DNA of 64,000 nucleotides, from NCBI GenBank assembly GCA_029225065.1, contig JAQXVT010000045.1, forward strand, positions 1-64,000, written 5' to 3'. The notes beneath the pieces are model-generated. The model saw nothing but the letters and a program-made list of their open reading frames with translations, was not told the origin of the DNA and did not search any database. The position numbers were made by a program, and so were the translations under genes. Numbering within the stretch: the stretch's first letter is position 1; each line of letters begins with the position of its first letter. Origin of the DNA: Lachnospiraceae bacterium (lineage in GTDB: Bacteria > Bacillota > Clostridia > Lachnospirales > Lachnospiraceae). Of this stretch, positions 6,958-16,796 are shown piece by piece.

Positions 6958-8747
6958 TGCCCCAGAATCTTCCCGGCAGCGGACATCAGCAGCGATTCGC
7001 GGAGGCTGAACACGCCGAGCATATCGGCGCAACGCTGAGGCGGATCATCACCTATTTTGTCAGAGAAAAAACAACTGTGCTGTCCATGCTGGCAGTAGTC
7101 GTCTTCGGTACTCTGTGCGGAATTTTCGCGCCCAGTCAGCAGAGTAAAGCCATCGACATCATTGCGGGAGAACAGCAGGCTGGACTTTCCAAAACAATCT
7201 TTTTTATGCTGGCACTGTATCTGTTGTACAGCTTCAGCAATCTGCTGCAAGGCGTTCTCAGCGCTAAGCTAAGTCAGAAGGTTGTCAAGAGGATGCGCGA
7301 GGAGCTGTTTGGTAAGCTGGTGGATTTACCTATCCGGTATCTGGACACGCACTCCCATGGGGATGTGATGAGCCGTATGACTAACGATATCGAGAACATC
7401 TCCACAACAGTATCCCAATCTCTGCCTTCCCTGTTCTCTGGAACTCTTACCATTATCGGCACTGTGGCAATCATGCTGTGGTATTGCTGGCAGCTGGCAT
7501 TGCTCAGTCTGGTGACGGTATTGCTTACGGTTTTAGCGACCAGGATTCTGTCCGGTCGGGTGCGGAAATTTTCCCGCAGACGGCAGCAGCTTCTGGGGCA
7601 GCTCAACGGCATGGTGGAGGAAATGATTTCCGGATATCCGACTGTAGTAGCCTACAACCATCAGAAAATCACGACAGAGGATTTTTGTTCGACGGCAGAC
7701 AGTCTGAACAAAGCAGGTATCAGGACCGACATTTTCAGCGGCATTATGGGCCCCATCATGAACTGTATCGGTAACATCGGTTTTGTGATTATTGCGGCTT
7801 TCGGCGGTTACTTTTCCATCAACGGACTGATTTCCGTGGGAGTGATTTCGGCGTTCATTGTTTATGCCAAGCAGTTCAGCCGCCCCATTAACGAAATCGC
7901 CCAGATTTACGGTCAGCTTCAGACAGCCATTGCCGGAGCCGAGCGAGTCTTTGCAGTGTTGGATGAAAAGAACGAGGATCCATCTGGCGATGAGATTAAA
8001 AATGTGGACGCGGCAACTGTGACCTTTGACGATGTATGTTTCTCCTATGATTCCAAAAAACCGGTGATTCAGGATTTTTCACTGACTGTGCCTACAGGGA
8101 AGAAAGTCGCGCTGGTGGGCGCTACAGGCAGCGGCAAAACGACGATTGTCAACCTGCTTATGCGGTTTTACGATATTGACAGCGGTAAAATCTCCATCAA
8201 CGGTCAGAATATTCAGGATATTTCCCGAAGCAGTCTGCGAAAAGAGGTAGCCATTGTACTGCAGGATACTGTTCTGTTTTCCAACACCGTCCGGGAAAAT
8301 CTGACCTACGGTGCGGCGGATGCGACGGAGGAGCAGCTGGAAACGGCTGTGGAAATGAGCCGATGCGCTGACATGATCTATCATTTGCAGCAGGGCTATG
8401 ATACGGTACTGACGGGAGCTGGCTCCAACATCAGTCAGGGACAGAGGCAGCTTTTGGCCATCGCCCGTGCATTTGTGGCAGATCCAAAGATTCTGATTCT
8501 GGACGAAGCCACTTCCAACGTGGACACCCGCACAGAAAAGGCGATCCAATCCGCCATGCAGAAGGTAATGGAAAACCGCACCAGTATCGTTATTGCGCAT
8601 CGCCTGTCCACTATCCGGGATTCCGATTTGATTGTGGTCATGGATCACGGCAGAATCGTAGAACAGGGCAACCATAAGGAGCTTTTGGCAAGGCAGGGAA
8701 GATATTATGAATTGTATATGACGCAATACGCAGGAATTGCAACTTAA
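6936..8747 (+). CDS. Heterodimeric ABC multidrug exporter, catalytic subunit
   Basis: A 603-residue half transporter overlapping its partner by 22 bases. The N-terminal ~60 residues form a cytoplasmic extension before the membrane domain. The nucleotide-binding domain has Walker A GATGSGKTT (near 394), the non-canonical signature ISQGQRQ (near 499) and a complete Walker B ILILDEATSNVD with the catalytic Glu (near 523). Combined with the upstream subunit this gives one canonical and one degenerate ATP site, the rule for this exporter class. The ribosome binding site AAAGGAGG lies at the end of the partner gene. Confidence 0.93.
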   Translation: MAQNEKLMPQNLPGSGHQQRFAEAEHAEHIGATLRRIITYFVREKTTVLSMLAVVVFGTLCGIFAPSQQSKAIDIIAGEQQAGLSKTIFFMLALYLLYSFSNLLQGVLSAKLSQKVVKRMREELFGKLVDLPIRYLDTHSHGDVMSRMTNDIENISTTVSQSLPSLFSGTLTIIGTVAIMLWYCWQLALLSLVTVLLTVLATRILSGRVRKFSRRRQQLLGQLNGMVEEMISGYPTVVAYNHQKITTEDFCSTADSLNKAGIRTDIFSGIMGPIMNCIGNIGFVIIAAFGGYFSINGLISVGVISAFIVYAKQFSRPINEIAQIYGQLQTAIAGAERVFAVLDEKNEDPSGDEIKNVDAATVTFDDVCFSYDSKKPVIQDFSLTVPTGKKVALVGATGSGKTTIVNLLMRFYDIDSGKISINGQNIQDISRSSLRKEVAIVLQDTVLFSNTVRENLTYGAADATEEQLETAVEMSRCADMIYHLQQGYDTVLTGAGSNISQGQRQLLAIARAFVADPKILILDEATSNVDTRTEKAIQSAMQKVMENRTSIVIAHRLSTIRDSDLIVVMDHGRIVEQGNHKELLARQGRYYELYMTQYAGIAT

Positions 8748-9147
8748 TGGTAACAACAGAATCTGTGACTATCAAAGTTCCGGCAGGAATGTCAATCTGG
8801 TAACTATGAATCCGGAAACAGAGCTTACCAGAAATGTACTGTTGCTGTATCCATATATACTGAATCAGACGATATCTCATGGTCGTGCGGCTGAAATTCA
8901 GGGCATCAGAAAATCCGAGTTGATTGATCTGTATGATAAGCTGGGATATTCCTAAGTTGATGAACGATTTCGGCTGGAAGCCGATCAGATCAGGCAGAAG
9001 AAGTTTATCGTTACGAAGGCGCTGACTGTGAATGACAGGAGAAGGCTGGAAGCTTTACCGGAGAATAAGGAATATGAGACGGTATGGCCGGTGCTGAACT
9101 ATATGAAAGAACATGGAGAAAAGATGGAACAGGAAAACATCTTTTGA
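8747..9147 (+). pseudogene. Decayed gene region with UPF0175-like antitoxin remnant
   Basis: Directly at the exporter stop codon an ATG (8747) opens a frame that stops at 8801-8803 after 18 codons. A second frame (from about 8800 to 8955) encodes ETELTRNVLLLYPYIL...GRAAEIQGI..SELIDLYDKLG, which resembles UPF0175 antitoxin-type proteins. A stop (TAA 8953-8955) is followed in the same frame by 63 further codons to 9147 with no start codon and no family I recognise. The pattern suits a frameshifted, truncated gene. The UPF0175 match is from memory of the family and is moderate. Confidence 0.5.
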
Positions 9148-9152
9148 TTTTG

Positions 9153-9196
9153 AGGTCTTACTGAATTGAGCAAGTCAATTTGGTAAGACCTTTTTT
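9153..9196 (+). terminator. Terminator closing the MarR-exporter operon
   Basis: Stem AGGTCTTAC / GTAAGACCT with an inner helix (TGAATTGA / TCAATTT) and a tail of six T. Confidence 0.92.
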
Positions 9197-9324
9197 GCTG
9201 CCTGCCAACAATAATGTCCAAATGGATTACCGATGTCCGTTCAGGTATGGATAAAGAGGAAGCGGCATGGTATGATAATAAAGACGTTAGGCAAGACTAA
9301 TGAAAATTAGTATGGAGAGAGCAA

Positions 9325-10320
9325 ATGAGGGATTTGAATGTAAATGAGATTGCAAGTCTTGGAAGCAATGTGAAGACGATGATCCAGAATGAGAATTGTT
9401 CGGTTCTTATGCTGAATGATGCGACTGGTGAGGGCGTGATGACGATTTACCGGGTGATGCCCGGTGTAATGATCTGTTTTTCAGATATGCATATGGAACG
9501 ATGTGCTTCGGAATTTGAACTGAAAAATGATAAAAAGGTGTTCTGTATCGATCACTGCCGGGAGGGAAGAATCGAGATGGAAGTGAAGCCCGGCGTGTTC
9601 AGCATTATGCAGGAGAATGAACTGCGGCTGGATAACAGAGAGAATCACAAAGGGATGACTTATTATCCGCTGAAGCATTATCATGGAGTCAGTGTCTTTA
9701 TGGAGGTCTGCGAAGTGCAGAAGACACTTGATGAGATGTTTCATGGCTTTTCGGTATCGATTGAGGCGCTTCGGAACAGGTACTGCACGGAAGAAAAGCC
9801 CTATGTGATCCGCGGTGATGAAGCGCTTGGGGCGATCCTTTCCGGTTTTTATCACAAAAATATGAGATGTCCTGAACTGGCGGAAGCAAAAGAGTATTAT
9901 CAGATCAAGGTTGTGGAGCTGCTGCTTTATCTGAACATGATGACAGTGGAAAATAAAAAAGAGGCCAGACCGTATTATTACAAAACGCAGATGGAGAAAA
10001 TCAAAGCGATTCATGCACAGATTACCGGAGATCTTCAGACACGCTTTACCATCGAGGAACTGTCGGCCATGTATGAGATTCCGCTGACAACGATGAAAAA
10101 ATGCTTCAAGGACGTTTACGGGGATTCGATTTACTCTTATCAGAAGAGATATCGGATGAATCTGGCGGCGAATCTGCTGCTGCAGGATAAGAACAGGGAG
10201 ATACAGGAAATAGCAGCCAGTCTTGGATACGAAAATCCGGGAAAGTTTTCCGCCGCGTTTCGAAGCGTGATGGGGGTATCTCCGGCGGAGTACCGATACA
10301 GGAAAGAAGGGATTATCTAA
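9325..10320 (+). CDS. AraC-family transcriptional activator
   Basis: The 331-residue protein has a C-terminal AraC DNA-binding domain of two helix-turn-helices (about 230-325; FTIEELSAMYEIPLTTMKKCFKDVYG, then EIQEIAASLGYENPGKFSAAFR) and an unclassified N-terminal ligand domain. Such regulators commonly sit beside siderophore and haem transport genes and respond to the transported substrate. It overlaps the first ABC gene by one base (TAATG), so it is in the same operon. Upstream is a dyad ACTAAT-GAAA-ATTAGT near 9294-9309 which could be an operator or its leader. Confidence 0.92.
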   Translation: MRDLNVNEIASLGSNVKTMIQNENCSVLMLNDATGEGVMTIYRVMPGVMICFSDMHMERCASEFELKNDKKVFCIDHCREGRIEMEVKPGVFSIMQENELRLDNRENHKGMTYYPLKHYHGVSVFMEVCEVQKTLDEMFHGFSVSIEALRNRYCTEEKPYVIRGDEALGAILSGFYHKNMRCPELAEAKEYYQIKVVELLLYLNMMTVENKKEARPYYYKTQMEKIKAIHAQITGDLQTRFTIEELSAMYEIPLTTMKKCFKDVYGDSIYSYQKRYRMNLAANLLLQDKNREIQEIAASLGYENPGKFSAAFRSVMGVSPAEYRYRKEGII

Positions 10321-12128
10321 TGGAAAACAAAAAAGCAGCGAAAAAAGACAGCTGGCTGAAGGTATTGCTCAGCTATACGGAAGGAAGCGGCCGGCGGCTT
10401 GGAACATCGGTCGTCCTCTCTGTCATCAGTATAGTCAGTGGACTGATGCCCTATTACTGCATTTATTGCGGCATAGATCTGTATATCAGGAATCTGAACC
10501 AGGTGCCCATGCAGGAGATATTGCGGTGGTGTCTGTATGCATTACTTTTTTATGTGATCAAGATCCTGTGCTTCTCGGCATCCACCTGGATTTCCCATAT
10601 CGCTGCCTATCACATTCTGGAGGGTCTGCGTCTGCGTCTGACCGACCGGTTTCTGAAGGCACCGCTTGGCGATGTAGAAAATCACAGCATTGGGGAAATT
10701 AAAAGCATTATGGTGGAAAAGATTGAAAATATGGAGCCGCCGATTGCCCACATGATTCCGGAGGGAAGCGGACATATCCTGCTCCCGGTAATCAGTGTTC
10801 TTGCACTGCTGACGCTGGACTGGCGAATCGCACTGGTATCCCTGGTCACCGTTCCGCTGTCGCTGGTATTTATGACACTCACCATGGTGATCAGCGGAAA
10901 AAGCTTCACTCAGTACGATCAGTCTAATGCCCATATGAACAGTACGATTGTGGAATACATAGAGGGAATTGAGGTCATCAAGGCATTTGGCCGGGCGGGG
11001 ACTTCTTATGAGAAATATGCCAAAGCAATCCTGGATTATAAAAAATTTGTGGTGAAATGGCTGTCATCCAACTGGATTACGATGAAAATGACGTTTGCCC
11101 TGTTTCCATCGACACTTCTTGGAACGCTGCCGGTGGGGCTGTATCTGACGATGCATGGTGAGATGACCATCTCACAGCTTGTTCTGGCGGTGATGCTGTC
11201 GATGTCCATGGTGACATCGTTTGCCAAGATTGAGGTATTTTCAGAGAATCTTCGGGAAATGCAGTACAACATAGAGAGTATTCAGGATTTTCTTACGATG
11301 CGGGAACTGCCGCAGCCATCCACCCGTGCAAATATCGTAAGCCACGATGTGAAGCTTGAAAATGTGCATTTTTCCTATACCGGAGAAGAAAAAGATGAAG
11401 TGCTGCACGGTATTGACCTGACGCTTCCGGCGGGAAGTTTTACCGCCCTGGTAGGGCCAAGCGGCAGCGGCAAATCGACGGTAGCAAGATTGATTTCCAG
11501 ATTCTGGGATGTGACGGAGGGAAGCATTACCATCGGCGGCGTGAATATCAAGGACATGCCTCTGGAACAGCTTTCTGAAATGGTCAGCTTTGTGACGCAG
11601 GATAATTTCCTGTTCCGCTGCTCGATCCTGGAGAATATCCGTCTCGGCAATCCGGCTGCATCCGATGAACAGGTCCGGGAGGCAGCAAGAAAGGCGTGCT
11701 GCGAGGAGTTTATAGAGAAATTGCCGCAGGGCTATGACACACCGGCAGGCGAAGCCGGAAAACGGCTGTCCGGCGGAGAAAAGCAGAGAATTGCCATCGC
11801 GAGAATGATGTTAAAAAATGCGCCGATTGTCATTTTGGACGAGGCGACAGCTTTTACCGATCCGGAGAATGAGAACAAGCTGCAAAGAAGCATTGAAGAG
11901 CTGACAAAAGGCAAGACTCTGCTGGTGATCGCGCACAGGCTGTCTACGATTACCGCTGCAGATCAGATCGTGGTTTTAAAGGATGGCTGTATAGAAGCGA
12001 AAGGCACGCAGAAAGAACTGCTGGGAAGCTGCCCGCTCTATGAACGAATGTGGCAGGCTCATGTAGGGGCAAGACACTGGGCAGTGGGAGGCCGGAAAGA
12101 GGGGGAAGAATCATGTTTGGTACCGTAA
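10320..12128 (+). CDS. Exporter-fold ABC half transporter, YbtP/YbtQ-like
   Basis: A 602-residue half transporter, membrane domain about 1-330 and nucleotide-binding domain with Walker A GPSGSGKST (near 380), signature LSGGEKQR, Walker B IVILDEATAFTDPENE. The DEATAFxDPENE form is typical of the YbtP/YbtQ-like subfamily, some of which import metallophores despite an exporter fold. It is coupled to the AraC gene and overlaps the next ABC gene by 16 bases, so the two probably form a heterodimer. Direction of transport and substrate are not visible; the ECF genes behind it suggest uptake. Confidence 0.88.
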   Translation: MENKKAAKKDSWLKVLLSYTEGSGRRLGTSVVLSVISIVSGLMPYYCIYCGIDLYIRNLNQVPMQEILRWCLYALLFYVIKILCFSASTWISHIAAYHILEGLRLRLTDRFLKAPLGDVENHSIGEIKSIMVEKIENMEPPIAHMIPEGSGHILLPVISVLALLTLDWRIALVSLVTVPLSLVFMTLTMVISGKSFTQYDQSNAHMNSTIVEYIEGIEVIKAFGRAGTSYEKYAKAILDYKKFVVKWLSSNWITMKMTFALFPSTLLGTLPVGLYLTMHGEMTISQLVLAVMLSMSMVTSFAKIEVFSENLREMQYNIESIQDFLTMRELPQPSTRANIVSHDVKLENVHFSYTGEEKDEVLHGIDLTLPAGSFTALVGPSGSGKSTVARLISRFWDVTEGSITIGGVNIKDMPLEQLSEMVSFVTQDNFLFRCSILENIRLGNPAASDEQVREAARKACCEEFIEKLPQGYDTPAGEAGKRLSGGEKQRIAIARMMLKNAPIVILDEATAFTDPENENKLQRSIEELTKGKTLLVIAHRLSTITAADQIVVLKDGCIEAKGTQKELLGSCPLYERMWQAHVGARHWAVGGRKEGEESCLVP

Positions 12129-13873
12129 AAAGAATCATCGACTGGTGCGACAGCTTTAAAAAGAATCTGTATATCGGCTTTGTATTTTCCTTCTTTTCCG
12201 GCTGGTTTGCGGCAATGCCAGTGATCTGGGCGGCCTATCTGATCGGAAAACTGGTAGAATGCGCAGATCAGGGAAAAGCGATCACGTCGGACTGGATTGG
12301 AAAGAGCATAGGAATTCTGCTGCTGTTTATTTTTCTTCGTTTCCTGTTTGATTATCTGAGAGCAAGATTTCAGGAGACCATCAGCTATGAACTGATTGCG
12401 AGAGACCGGCTTGCGGTAGGAGATGCACTGAAGCGTGTATCCCTGGGATATTTCCAGAACAGGAACACCGGTACAATTCTGAATTCGATCACCACAGGAC
12501 TTCATACCCTGGAAGGCATGGGAATCCGAATGATTGATAATTTTGTCGGAGGCTATCTGAACTTTATCTGCATTCTTCTGTGGCTGACTTATCTGAACTG
12601 GAGAGTGGGAGTGATTGCAGTGGCAGGAGCTGCTCTGTCCCTGGTATTTTTGCTGATCATATCAAAATACAGCACGAGAAATGCACCGGTTCTTGCAGCG
12701 GCCAACCGGGATCTGACCGGAGCGACCCTGGAATATGCCAGAGGACTTTCGGTTGTAAAATCCTTCGGAAAAGCAGGGGCTTCCATGGAGGCCATGAAAA
12801 AGGCATGCCGGGACAGCCGTGATATTAACCTGAAGATCGAATGGGGCTACATTCCCTACAATGCGCTGCATCTGCTGGCATTAAAAACAGCAAGCGTGTG
12901 CATCGTCATCGCAGCGTTTTATCTGGGCGTAGCTAACCAGCTGGATTTTACCTACATGGTCATTATTGTGCTGCTGTCCTTTCATGTGTTTGGCTCACTG
13001 GAGCCGATCGCGGACTGCGCCCATGTGCTGGCGGTAATCGATGATGCGCTGGATCATCTGGATGTACTGACAGGAGAATCCTTTATTGATGCGGACGGCA
13101 GACAGATCGCCATCGACCACTACGATATCGAATTCCGGGATGTGGATTTTTCCTACGGCGAAGGGCAGGAAAAAAGACAGGTACTTCATCATGTGAATCT
13201 GAAAATTCCGGAAAATACGGTCACTGCCATTGTGGGGCCATCCGGAAGCGGAAAATCGACGATCTGCAGCCTGATTGCGAGGTTTTACGATGTGGACAGT
13301 GGAAGTGTCCGTGTTGGAGGGCATGATGTGAAGGAATTCACCTGCGACAGCCTGCTGTCAAACATCTCCATGGTATTTCAGAATGTATACCTGTTTCATG
13401 ACACCGTAAGAAACAATATCTGTTTTGGAAAAACGGATGCAACGGAAGCGGAGATGGTCGAAGCAGCAAAGAAGGCCTGCTGTCATGAGTTTATTATGGC
13501 ACTGCCAAACGGATATGATACGGTAATCGGAGAGGGCGGCGGAAGTCTGTCCGGAGGAGAAAAACAGCGTATTTCGATCGCAAGAGCGATTCTGAAGGAT
13601 GCGCCGATCATTATATTAGATGAAGCGACTGCCAGTGTGGATCCGGAAAATGAGCATCTGATTCAGGCGGCCATATCGGAGCTGACGAAGGGAAAAACCA
13701 TCGTGACGATTGCACACCGACTGGCCACGATCGAACAGGCAGACCAAATTCTGGTGGTGGACGACGGACAGATCGTGCAGCGCGGAACCCACAGGGAGCT
13801 TGTGGCTGTTCCTGGAAAATATAAGGATTTCGTAGACATCAGAAGCCAGTCGGAGGGCTGGAAGATATCATAA
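12113..13873 (+). CDS. Exporter-fold ABC half transporter, partner subunit
   Basis: A 586-residue half transporter with six predicted membrane helices, Walker A GPSGSGKST (near 376), signature LSGGEKQR and intact Walker B IIILDEATASVDPENE. Both subunits of this pair keep the catalytic Glu, unlike the exporter at 5.2-8.7 kb. The start ATG 12113 has GAGGGGGAAGAA in front; an earlier in-frame start lies deep in the previous gene. The family suggests dimerisation with the upstream subunit. Confidence 0.88.
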   Translation: MFGTVKRIIDWCDSFKKNLYIGFVFSFFSGWFAAMPVIWAAYLIGKLVECADQGKAITSDWIGKSIGILLLFIFLRFLFDYLRARFQETISYELIARDRLAVGDALKRVSLGYFQNRNTGTILNSITTGLHTLEGMGIRMIDNFVGGYLNFICILLWLTYLNWRVGVIAVAGAALSLVFLLIISKYSTRNAPVLAAANRDLTGATLEYARGLSVVKSFGKAGASMEAMKKACRDSRDINLKIEWGYIPYNALHLLALKTASVCIVIAAFYLGVANQLDFTYMVIIVLLSFHVFGSLEPIADCAHVLAVIDDALDHLDVLTGESFIDADGRQIAIDHYDIEFRDVDFSYGEGQEKRQVLHHVNLKIPENTVTAIVGPSGSGKSTICSLIARFYDVDSGSVRVGGHDVKEFTCDSLLSNISMVFQNVYLFHDTVRNNICFGKTDATEAEMVEAAKKACCHEFIMALPNGYDTVIGEGGGSLSGGEKQRISIARAILKDAPIIILDEATASVDPENEHLIQAAISELTKGKTIVTIAHRLATIEQADQILVVDDGQIVQRGTHRELVAVPGKYKDFVDIRSQSEGWKIS

Positions 13874-13942
13874 AGAGAAATGTTCAGAACCCACGGTTTT
13901 GCGAGGTACTGAACAGAACCACAAGCAGGAGGAAGAAAAGAT

Positions 13943-14539
13943 ATGGGAGAGTCAAAAAAATTATCAGGCAGGGATTTGATTACGATCGGAATTTTTTCTG
14001 CCATCTATTTTGTGCTGAATCTGGCGGCAATGATTACCGGATTTGTGCCGGTACTGTGGCTGCTGTTACCGGGGGTGACGGGAATTGTGACGGGGATTCC
14101 GTTTCTTTTGATGACATCCAAAGTGAGAAAGCCAGGCGCAGTACTTATTATGGGAGCAATTACGGCGCTGCTTTATTTCGTGACGGGTCAGTTTACTGTG
14201 CTGCTTCTGATTACGTTTGCCATTGCATGTATTTTGTCAGAATTGTACCGGGCTGTTACAAAGTATGACAGCAGCTTTATACATATGATGATTTCCTTTG
14301 TGATCTTCTGCTATGGAATGCTTGGGTCTCCGCTTGCGATCTGGGTATATAAGGACAGCTTTCTGGAGCAGATCCAGAAAAACGGAATGTCTGCCGAATA
14401 TGTCCAGTCCTTATCCGGACTGATTTCCACGCCGATGCTGATTGCACTGTGTATTTCTCCGATTATCGGAGGCGTGATCGGAGCGGTGATTGCAAAGGGA
14501 TTGTTCCGGAAGCATTTTAAGAAAGCAGGAATTGTGTAA
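13943..14539 (+). CDS. ECF transporter S component, MptD / Trep_Strep family
   Basis: A 198-residue, five- to six-helix integral membrane protein beginning with LSGRDLITIGIFSAIYFVLN, the pattern of the Trep_Strep/MptD S-component family. S components bind the substrate of energy-coupling-factor importers. The substrate of this family is mostly undefined; related streptococcal systems have been linked to haem. AGGAGGAAGAAAAG precedes the ATG. It overlaps the T-component gene by one base, so the module is dedicated rather than shared. Confidence 0.87.
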   Translation: MGESKKLSGRDLITIGIFSAIYFVLNLAAMITGFVPVLWLLLPGVTGIVTGIPFLLMTSKVRKPGAVLIMGAITALLYFVTGQFTVLLLITFAIACILSELYRAVTKYDSSFIHMMISFVIFCYGMLGSPLAIWVYKDSFLEQIQKNGMSAEYVQSLSGLISTPMLIALCISPIIGGVIGAVIAKGLFRKHFKKAGIV

Positions 14540-15213
14540 TGAAGAGATCTGTCATAGACCATCTTGACCCAAGAGCCGGGCTTTGGCTGCTTTTGATGGC
14601 AAATATTGGAATGTTCTGTGAAAAAAATACAGAGCAGGGGAATATGCTTTCGGGCATATTTCTCCTGCTTCTGTTGGTGTATGAACAGTATCGGGCGGCA
14701 GGCAGGGGAGTGCTTTTGCTTCTGGGATTCCGATTTTTGCTGCAGTACGTATTTCCGTGGTGCCCGGGGTGGATGAATATGGTATTTCCGGTCCTGATCA
14801 ATTATACTCTGCGTATGCTGCCGTGCATTCTGGCGGGACTGTTGCTTCTTCGTACCTCATCCATGCAGAAAATGATAGCAGCGATGCGGACTTTGCATCT
14901 TCCACAGGGATTTATCATTGCCATGTCCACGACGCTCCGCTATTTTCCTGCCATCAAAGAGGAGTTTTTGCACATAAGAGCGGCCATGAAGCTGCAGAAT
15001 ATTCCATGGTCCTCCAGACTGGAATGTATCATCGTCCAACTGATGATGTCCGCGGTGGGTATCTCGGATGAGATAGCGGCGGCAGCGGTGGCGCGAGGAA
15101 TCGAGAATCCGGGAAAAAAGACGAGTGTGATTACGCTTCGTATGTCTGCATCAGACTTTCTGGTGATGCTGGCGGCAACAGTTGGAACGGGAATTATAAT
15201 AATGGCGGGATAA
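14539..15213 (+). CDS. ECF transporter T component (CbiQ family)
   Basis: A 224-residue membrane protein of the CbiQ/EcfT family that couples the ATPases to the S component. Visible are the N-terminal DPRAGLWLLL stretch, several hydrophobic helices and the cytoplasmic coupling region with an Ala-Arg-Gly motif (AAAVARGIENPG, near 190). It starts on the last base of the S gene and is followed four bases later by the ATPase. Confidence 0.88.
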   Translation: MKRSVIDHLDPRAGLWLLLMANIGMFCEKNTEQGNMLSGIFLLLLLVYEQYRAAGRGVLLLLGFRFLLQYVFPWCPGWMNMVFPVLINYTLRMLPCILAGLLLLRTSSMQKMIAAMRTLHLPQGFIIAMSTTLRYFPAIKEEFLHIRAAMKLQNIPWSSRLECIIVQLMMSAVGISDEIAAAAVARGIENPGKKTSVITLRMSASDFLVMLAATVGTGIIIMAG

Positions 15214-15217
15214 GAGG

Positions 15218-16654
15218 ATGATTAGATTAGAACAGGTAAATGTAACCATACAGGGAAAAAGGATTCTGTCGGATGTGAATCTGGAAATACAGGGCGGAGA
15301 GTTTGTGCTGATCTGCGGGGAAAGCGGATGCGGAAAGACCACGATGACAAAGCTGATCAACGGTCTGGTTCCTCATTTTGTGAGAGAGGCAGAGGTAGAG
15401 GGGAGAGTAACCGTAGCGGGAAAAAACATCGCGCAGACGCCCATGTACGAGATTGCAGAACTTGTGGGATCTGTTTTTCAGAATCCAAAGACACAGTTCT
15501 TCCATACGAATTCCAATGCGGAGCTGGCTTTTGGACTGGAGAACCGGGGCGTGGAACCGGAACAGATCAGAAAAAGAATCGAAGATACAATCTCGGAACT
15601 GGAGATCGCTCATCTTGCAGACCGAAACGTATTTACCATGTCCGGCGGGGAAAAGCAGCTCCTTGCCTTTGCGTCAGTATACACGATGAATCCGCAGATT
15701 TATGTGCTGGATGAGCCATCGGCAAATCTGGATGTGGAGAGCATTGACCGGCTGTGTGAACGGCTGAGGAGGATTAAGGAAAAAGGCCATACGGTGGTTG
15801 TGGCCGAGCACCGGCTGGCTTATCTTCAGAAATTTGCAGACCGGATTATCTATATGAAAGAAGGGAGAATAGAAAGGGAGTTCACGCCATCGGAATTCCG
15901 GGTGCTGTCGGATGAACAGAGGGAACAGATGGGGCTTCGGAATATCGTGCCGGAGCAGATACAGATTCCAGAGCTTTCCGGAAGGCTGGAAAATGCAGAT
16001 CTTGAAGTTAGAAATCTTTCCTGCCAGAGAAAAAAGAAAGCAGGCGCTTCGAATTCACAGTTCCGTGAAGGGATGGAACAGATACGAAAGCAGGTAATTT
16101 TCTCCAATATCAGTTTCGCGGCCAGGGCGGGCGATATTATAGGCATCACAGGAAGAAACGGTGCGGGAAAATCGACGCTTTGTAACTGCCTGTGCGGTCT
16201 GCTGAAAGTAAAAGAAGGGGAGATTGTATACAAAGGAAAGAAGCTGTCAGAAAGAGCCAGAACGAGACTGTTTGGCATGGTCATGCAGGAAGTGAATCAC
16301 CAGCTGTTTTCGGATAGCGTAAAGAATGAATGTCTGCTGGCAAATGAAAATGCTTCCGATGCAGAAATCCGGGAACTTCTGGAAAAATTTGATCTGGAAG
16401 CGTATGCAGATAGCCATCCCATGACGCTGTCCGGAGGGCAGAGACAGAGGCTTGCGATCTGTCAGGCGGTGATGGGCGGCAAGAAGCTCCTTATTTTCGA
16501 TGAGCCCACCAGCGGTCTGGATTTCCGGCACATGTGCCAGGTGGAGAAAATGATGAAGCAGCTGGCAGAAGAGAACTATATTCTGTTAGTTGTGACACAT
16601 GATTACGAATTTCTGAATCGGACGTGTAAGGGGTATCTTCCGGTAGAGGGCTGA
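15218..16654 (+). CDS. ECF transporter double ATPase (fused A and A' subunits)
   Basis: A 478-residue protein with two complete ABC ATPase domains. Domain 1 (about 1-230) has CGESGCGKTT, signature MSGGEKQ and Walker B IYVLDEPSANLD; domain 2 (about 265-478) has GRNGAGKST, LSGGQRQR and LLIFDEPTSGLD. The fusion replaces separate EcfA and EcfA'. It completes an S-T-AA importer with the two preceding genes. The stop codon is followed by 140 bases without a gene. Confidence 0.92.
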   Translation: MIRLEQVNVTIQGKRILSDVNLEIQGGEFVLICGESGCGKTTMTKLINGLVPHFVREAEVEGRVTVAGKNIAQTPMYEIAELVGSVFQNPKTQFFHTNSNAELAFGLENRGVEPEQIRKRIEDTISELEIAHLADRNVFTMSGGEKQLLAFASVYTMNPQIYVLDEPSANLDVESIDRLCERLRRIKEKGHTVVVAEHRLAYLQKFADRIIYMKEGRIEREFTPSEFRVLSDEQREQMGLRNIVPEQIQIPELSGRLENADLEVRNLSCQRKKKAGASNSQFREGMEQIRKQVIFSNISFAARAGDIIGITGRNGAGKSTLCNCLCGLLKVKEGEIVYKGKKLSERARTRLFGMVMQEVNHQLFSDSVKNECLLANENASDAEIRELLEKFDLEAYADSHPMTLSGGQRQRLAICQAVMGGKKLLIFDEPTSGLDFRHMCQVEKMMKQLAEENYILLVVTHDYEFLNRTCKGYLPVEG

Positions 16655-16796
16655 GTTTTGTGCTCTGAATGACACCTGCTGCAAAATGCAATGATTTTTA
16701 ACAGAAAACGAGTTAGAATGTAAAAAAGAGTTGGTCGCAGCATCGCTTCTTTTATGGTAAAATATGTTAAAAACAGTTGCAAAGGTGGGAAAAATC

